In this document: positions 7,846 through 10,191 of the stretch, one piece after another
How the letters are laid out: every line of letters starts with the position of its first letter
Position numbering within the stretch: position 1 is the first letter of the stretch
Origin: XYD12-FULL-36-8 sp041739035
GTDB lineage: Bacteria > Bacteroidota > Ignavibacteria > Ignavibacteriales > Ignavibacteriaceae
Direction of reading: 5' to 3'
Assembly (NCBI GenBank): GCA_041739035.1
Contig: JBGSOQ010000324.1
Location: forward strand, 1-10,191
Length of the DNA: 10,191 bases
Made by a program: the position numbers and the translations under genes
The notes under the pieces: model-generated
Seen by the model: the letters and a program-made list of their open reading frames with translations, nothing else
What the model was told of the DNA's origin: nothing
Databases searched by the model: none

Positions 7846-9065
7846 CAGCCAAACCTCAAAGAACTTATTGGCTTAATTCTCGAAGCAATGTAACTCGGAA
7901 TAAATGAAGCAGTAAAGCACAGGAGCAAAGTAATAATTGAAACTCCGATAAATATTTTTGATGATAAAATAATAGGAACAGTTGAGGTGAAGTAAACCGA
8001 AGATGGAAGAGAAATAATATTGTACTTCAGTTGTAAACTCATAAGAAAGTAAGCTAAAAGATTTCCCAAAATTATTCCTATGATAGCTAAAAACAATCCT
8101 TGATAAACAAATATCCTCGAGATGTGCTTATTCATTGCACCTAATGATTTTAACACTCCGATTGCGTTAGTTTTTTCGAGTACTATCATTAGTAAGCTGC
8201 CAACTATATTGAACACCGCAACTAAAATTATTAGACCTAACACAATTGGAATCGGCTTTTTTTGAAGTTCTATCCAGGTAAAAATGTTGCGGTGCTTCTG
8301 AAAAATCGATCTTACTGAATGGGGATATCTCAGACTTTTAGATAGTACTGTAGTCAGGCTATCAATTTTCGAAATGTTATTTAATTTTATATCATATCCC
8401 GTAATATTATCACCAAAATTGAACAATACTTGCGCAGTTTTTAAATCCGTATATGCGTACAAATCGTCATATTCAGCCATTCCGCTTTCAAAAATGGCAG
8501 TTATTGCAAACTTTTGGATGTTAGGCAGATTATCAGGCGCCGGGATTTGATTCTTATTTAAAGCAAAAATTGTAACTACATCGCCAACTGTTACGAATAA
8601 TTTATCTGCCAATTTTTTCCCAATTATCATTGCTGGATTGCCATTTAAGGTAAAAGTATAATTACCAGACACTATATTTTCCCGCAATTTCAGACTCTTA
8701 TTTTCAGCACGAATTCCCTTCAGGCTTACCCCTTCTTGGAGATATTTACTACTGATGATGGCAAGATTTGATACGAAGGGATTAACTTCTTCGACATAAG
8801 GTGTTAAAATTTTTTGAATGTTTGGGAGCACACGTTTATAATTAGGTAAAATCGTTTGATAAGAATCAATTTGAATATGAGAATCAAAACCAATTATTTT
8901 CTCTTGAATGGTTGCTTCAAATCCATCCAAAATACTTAATGCAATAATCAGTGTGGTTACGCCTAAGGTAATACCTACAACAGTGATTGACGAAATAAGT
9001 GTGATAAAACGGGAATCTTTCTTGGATAGTGTGAATTTTTTAGAAATAAATAGTGGAAATGACAT
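7845..9065 (-). CDS. lipoprotein-releasing ABC transporter permease (LolC/LolE family), first copy
   Basis: First gene of the operon and a paralogue of the next: helix about 20-44, a periplasmic domain about 48-268, and helices about 272-296, 318-341 and 369-390. The hallmark after helix 1 is SILDGFEATIQEKIIGFDSHIQI, and the coupling segment after helix 2 is LEKTNAIGVLKSLGA (296-310), where the usual RDVG becomes NAIG. The two permeases align along their whole length, suggesting a LolC/LolE-like heterodimer from an old tandem duplication. I choose ATG 9065, giving 406 residues; a TTG directly before it is a less likely start. No Shine-Dalgarno is visible, but a good Bacteroidota-type promoter sits just upstream. 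A macrolide or cell-division exporter role is less likely, because MacB is fused to its ATPase and FtsX is shorter. Confidence 0.87.
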   Translation of the reverse strand: MSFPLFISKKFTLSKKDSRFITLISSITVVGITLGVTTLIIALSILDGFEATIQEKIIGFDSHIQIDSYQTILPNYKRVLPNIQKILTPYVEEVNPFVSNLAIISSKYLQEGVSLKGIRAENKSLKLRENIVSGNYTFTLNGNPAMIIGKKLADKLFVTVGDVVTIFALNKNQIPAPDNLPNIQKFAITAIFESGMAEYDDLYAYTDLKTAQVLFNFGDNITGYDIKLNNISKIDSLTTVLSKSLRYPHSVRSIFQKHRNIFTWIELQKKPIPIVLGLIILVAVFNIVGSLLMIVLEKTNAIGVLKSLGAMNKHISRIFVYQGLFLAIIGIILGNLLAYFLMSLQLKYNIISLPSSVYFTSTVPIILSSKIFIGVSIITLLLCFTASFIPSYIASRIKPISSLRFG

Positions 9066-9092
9066 CAATATTTTTAAAGATTAATTTTGAAT

Positions 9093-9123
9093 CAAATTTA
9101 ATTAACCTGCGTATCAATTGAAA
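9093..9123 (-). promoter_or_regulatory. Bacteroidota-type promoter of the lol operon
   Basis: Read on the - strand, TTTC (9123-9120), exactly 19 bases, then TAAATTTG (9100-9093). The housekeeping consensus in Bacteroidota is TTTG-N19-TAnnTTTG, so this differs at one defined base. Transcription would begin near 9087, leaving a leader of about 22 bases to the ATG at 9065. The match and placement are seen in the sequence; activity is inferred. Confidence 0.5.
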
Positions 9124-9181
9124 CTTCCTCTAAGTAGAACAAAAAACTTAGTCAGAAATTCGGATAAATCATGCTCTATTC

Positions 9182-9213
9182 ATTGCTTATTAAGGTATCA
9201 TGCAATATATTAG
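9182..9213 (+). promoter_or_regulatory. possible promoter of the tRNA cluster
   Basis: TTGCTT (9183-9188), a 17-base spacer and TATATT (9206-9211) fit a sigma-70-like promoter, with the -10 box matching 5 of 6. Read the Bacteroidota way, ATTG (9182-9185), 20 bases and TATATTAG (9206-9213) also fit approximately. The tRNA-Pro 5' end is 21 bases beyond the -10 box, a reasonable distance. Confidence 0.4.
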
Positions 9214-9232
9214 TACGCTAAATTTAGAAATT

Positions 9233-9308
9233 CGGGGCGTAGCGTAGCCCGGTTCATCGCGCCTGCTTTGGGAGCAGGAGGTCGCAGGTTCGAATCCTGC
9301 CGCCCCGA
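9233..9308 (+). tRNA. tRNA-Pro (anticodon TGG)
   Basis: The cloverleaf is complete. The acceptor stem CGGGGCG (9233-9239) pairs perfectly with CGCCCCG (9301-9307), and the discriminator is A9308. The anticodon stem is CCTGC (9262-9266)/GCAGG (9274-9278) around loop TTTGGGA, placing TGG at 9269-9271. The T arm is GCAGG-TTCGAAT-CCTGC (9284-9300). The 3' CCA is not encoded; the sequence continues CAAAA. It is the first gene of the tRNA cluster and the parent of the broken copy at 9394-9465. Confidence 0.97.
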
Positions 9309-9393
9309 CAAAAATGTTCTTTTTTAATTTTGGGTAAATTTTTGGATGAGAATGAACCTAGAAATACGTTGACTATCTTTTAATCAAATATCT

Positions 9394-9465
9394 AGCCGGT
9401 TCATCGTGTCGCGCATTGCGGGAAGGTCGCAGGTTCTCCGCCAGAGGCGGACTGCCGCCCCGACT
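9394..9465 (+). pseudogene. decayed duplicate of tRNA-Pro with a palindromic insert
   Basis: Three blocks match the tRNA-Pro 150 bases upstream. AGCCGGTTCATCG (9394-9406) equals 9246-9259 minus one C. AGGTCGCAGGTTC (9424-9436) is identical to 9279-9291. CTGCCGCCCCGAC (9452-9464) is identical to 9297-9309. The 5' acceptor strand is absent and the anticodon arm is scrambled, so no functional tRNA can form. The T-loop bases GAATC are replaced by the 15-base inverted repeat at 9437-9451. Conservation into the D arm favours a tandem tRNA duplicate over a short attachment-site repeat. Confidence 0.8.
9437..9451. repeat. 15-base palindromic insert TCCGCCAGAGGCGGA
   Basis: TCCGCC (9437-9442) and GGCGGA (9446-9451) form a perfect 6-bp GC-rich stem with an AGA loop, in otherwise AT-rich spacer DNA. 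It sits exactly where the T loop of the duplicated tRNA-Pro should be. From memory, GC-rich palindromes of this kind recur in genomes of this group; I could not check that here. Confidence 0.7.
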
Positions 9466-9585
9466 GGTTTAAATTCGAAATTCAGAGCACCAAACAACAA
9501 ATATATATCAATTTCAAAATTCGAAAATTGTGTATTGATTTTTGGGATTTATTTGGAATTTGGTATTTGTTTTTTAAGTTTTGAT
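9466..9585. repeat. AT-rich degenerate repeat region between the broken and tRNA-Arg genes
   Basis: AAATTCGAAA occurs twice (9471-9480 and 9517-9526). The right half (about 9540-9570) is built of ATTTGG/ATTTG words on a T/G-rich strand, and the left half (about 9490-9520) of CAAA/CAAT words, so the halves are loosely inverted relative to each other. An ORF can be drawn through it but would start inside the broken tRNA and use low-complexity codons, so I take the stretch as non-coding repeat-derived DNA. Confidence 0.35.
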
Positions 9586-9590
9586 TATGA

Positions 9591-9664
9591 GCGCCCGTAG
9601 CTCAATCGGATAGAGCAACAGCCTTCTAAGCTGTAGGTTAGTGGTTCGAGTCCACTCGGGCGTA
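9591..9664 (+). tRNA. tRNA-Arg (anticodon TCT)
   Basis: The acceptor stem GCGCCCG (9591-9597) pairs with CGGGCGT (9657-9663), with one G-T wobble at the end; the discriminator is A9664. The anticodon stem is ACAGC (9618-9622)/GCTGT (9630-9634) with loop CTTCTAA, placing TCT at 9625-9627. The T arm is AGTGG-TTCGAGT-CCACT (9640-9656). CCA is not encoded. It should read AGA and AGG codons, AGA being frequent in these AT-rich genes. Confidence 0.97.
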
Positions 9665-9703
9665 CAAAAGTTAGTATCGAAAATTCAAATATTTTTTCTT
9701 AAC

Positions 9704-9734
9704 TTTTAGAACCGATTTGGATTTTATAATTTAC
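9704..9734 (+). promoter_or_regulatory. possible promoter before tRNA-His
   Basis: A perfect TATAAT lies at 9725-9730, 15 bases before the tRNA-His gene. No good sigma-70 -35 box is 16-18 bases upstream. TTTT (9704-9707), 19 bases and TAATTTAC (9727-9734) give only a loose Bacteroidota-type match. It may be an internal promoter of the cluster or just AT-rich spacer. Confidence 0.3.
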
Positions 9735-9745
9735 AGCTTGTAAAT

Positions 9746-9820
9746 GGTGGGCGTAGCTCAGTTGGTTAGAGCGTCTGGTTGTGGCCCAGAAGGTCGTGGG
9801 TTCAAATCCCATCGCTTACC
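9746..9820 (+). tRNA. tRNA-His (anticodon GTG)
   Basis: The acceptor stem GTGGGCG (9747-9753) pairs with CGCTTAC (9813-9819), including two G-T wobbles. G9746 is the extra G at position -1, facing discriminator C9820; this G-1:C73 pair is the identity element for histidyl-tRNA synthetase. The anticodon stem is TCTGG (9774-9778)/CCAGA (9786-9790) with loop TTGTGGC, placing GTG at 9781-9783. The T arm is GTGGG-TTCAAAT-CCCAT (9796-9812). CCA is not encoded. Confidence 0.97.
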
Positions 9821-9843
9821 CACATATAGTTTAGATGCAATTA

Positions 9844-9915
9844 GGCCCCATCGTCTAATGGTTAGGACCTCGCCCTTTCACGGCGGTAATAGGGGTTCGA
9901 ATCCCCTTGGGGTCA
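9844..9915 (+). tRNA. tRNA-Glu (anticodon TTC)
   Basis: The acceptor stem GGCCCCA (9844-9850) pairs with TGGGGTC (9908-9914), with one G-T wobble; the discriminator is A9915. The anticodon stem is TCGCC (9870-9874)/GGCGG (9882-9886) with loop CTTTCAC, placing TTC at 9877-9879. The T arm is AGGGG-TTCGAAT-CCCCT (9891-9907). It is the last gene of the cluster, with the terminator starting within nine bases. CCA is not encoded. Confidence 0.97.
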
Positions 9916-9918
9916 CAC

Positions 9919-9949
9919 AAAAAGCCTTGATGAAAATCAAGGCTTTTTT
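9919..9949 (+). terminator. intrinsic terminator of the tRNA cluster
   Basis: GCCTTGAT (9924-9931) and ATCAAGGC (9936-9943) form a perfect 8-bp stem capped by a GAAA tetraloop. An upstream A-run and a downstream T-run (TTTTTTATTTT from 9944) extend it. It closes the + strand tRNA transcript; the symmetric A and T runs would let it work on the other strand too. Confidence 0.92.
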
Positions 9950-9962
9950 ATTTTAAAATTGG

Positions 9963-10130
9963 TGTAGCGTAGATTGCTTGCAATCTGCGATTTATTAAAA
10001 ACTGTTTTTAAACAATTTGTTAATTTAATTTTAGCTGCAAACAGATTTTAAAGCAAAAGCAAAAGGCAAATGGACAGATTGCAAGCAACCTGCCTTGTCC
10101 ACTTCTTCGGTGAGACAGGTCTATCCTACA
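9963..10130. repeat. inverted-repeat (REPIN/MITE-like) element with an interrupted right arm
   Basis: The left arm (9963-9987) and the right arm (10075-10088 plus 10120-10130, read in reverse) are 25 bases each and match at 23 positions. The inner 14 bases are identical (TTGCTTGCAATCTG). Each arm has GTAG near its outer end (9964-9967; complement CTAC at 10126-10129) beside a hairpin AGATTG-CTTG-CAATCT (9971-9986), recalling REP sequences moved by RAYT transposases. The 87-base AT-rich interior has no ORF; it holds CTGTTT/AAACAG (10002-10007, 10039-10044) and a short AAGCAA tandem (10051-10062). No target-site duplication is evident. It starts 13 bases after the tRNA terminator. Confidence 0.65.
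10089..10119. repeat. 31-base hairpin insert inside the right arm
   Basis: These bases have no counterpart in the left arm, and deleting them restores the arm. They fold into a bulged stem of 9 bp: CCT(T)GTC-CAC (10093-10102) with GTG-(A)-GACAGG (10110-10119), loop TTCTTCG. The insert begins CCTG and ends CAGG. Its sequence differs from the palindrome in the broken tRNA, so these are two separate insert types. Confidence 0.6.
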
Positions 10131-10172
10131 TTGAATTCTACAAATTTTTATTCATTGTTCTAATATTTTGTA

Positions 10173-10180
10173 TATTTTTG
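10173..10180 (+). promoter_or_regulatory. possible promoter -7 element at the right edge
   Basis: TATTTTTG matches TAnnTTTG exactly and would fire off the right edge, but the expected TTTG 19 bases upstream is only ATTC (10150-10153). The last 61 bases are otherwise plain AT-rich sequence with no gene seen. In such DNA this match could easily be chance. Confidence 0.2.
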
Positions 10181-10191
10181 AAAATTGTTAA

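Noticed and set aside
9369..9394. TTGACT and TATCTA as a promoter before the broken tRNA-Pro
   Set aside because: The spacing is only 14 bases, too short for a sigma-70 promoter, and there is no working gene to serve.
9406..9600. Open frame of 64 codons on the + strand
   Set aside because: It starts inside the broken tRNA-Pro, runs through low-complexity AT-rich repeat and ends in tRNA-Arg; no Shine-Dalgarno or recognisable protein features.
9744..9956. Open frame of 70 codons on the + strand
   Set aside because: It lies across tRNA-His, tRNA-Glu and the terminator; its translation is just the read-through of tRNA sequence, a common false call.
9963..10130. CRISPR-like repeat array
   Set aside because: There are only two copies, in inverted orientation, with no regularly spaced direct repeats and no cas genes.

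Overview
The window looks like chromosomal DNA from an AT-rich bacterium with an outer membrane, in or near the Bacteroidota/Chlorobi/Ignavibacteriota group. Four things suggest this. The lipoprotein-releasing (Lol) transporter implies an outer membrane. The 2-oxoacid:ferredoxin oxidoreductase is the two-gene type with a fused gamma-alpha subunit. The operon-leading genes have AT-rich leaders with no obvious Shine-Dalgarno. One promoter closely fits the Bacteroidota consensus TTTG-N19-TAnnTTTG. The group assignment is inference and no database was consulted.

Left part (1-3314, + strand): the 3' end of an NAD+ synthetase gene (nadE), a 148-base AT-rich gap, then korA-korB. The kor genes overlap by 11 bases and encode a 2-oxoglutarate (or related 2-oxoacid):ferredoxin oxidoreductase, closed by a good intrinsic terminator. 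Middle part (3333-5850, + strand): a DHH-family nanoRNase/pAp phosphatase (nrnA type) and a leucyl aminopeptidase (pepA, family M17), one base apart and probably one transcript. Convergent to these lies a three-gene - strand operon (9065 down to 5892): two paralogous Lol-type permeases joined by a TGATG overlap, then the LolD-type ATPase. Together they should extract lipoproteins from the inner membrane for delivery to the outer membrane.

Right part (9233-9949, + strand): a tRNA cluster, Pro(TGG), Arg(TCT), His(GTG), Glu(TTC), closed by a strong intrinsic terminator. Between tRNA-Pro and tRNA-Arg sits a decayed second copy of tRNA-Pro whose T loop has been replaced by a 15-base perfect inverted repeat, followed by an AT-rich repetitive stretch. 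After the terminator is a 168-base inverted-repeat element (9963-10130). Its two 25-base arms match at 23 positions once a separate 31-base hairpin-forming insert is removed from the right arm. The arms carry GTAG next to a small hairpin, which recalls REP/REPIN elements.

The protein genes are ordinary housekeeping genes and I see no undescribed multi-gene system. The unusual signal is in the last 0.8 kb, where two different palindromic inserts interrupt older sequences in and beside the tRNA cluster.
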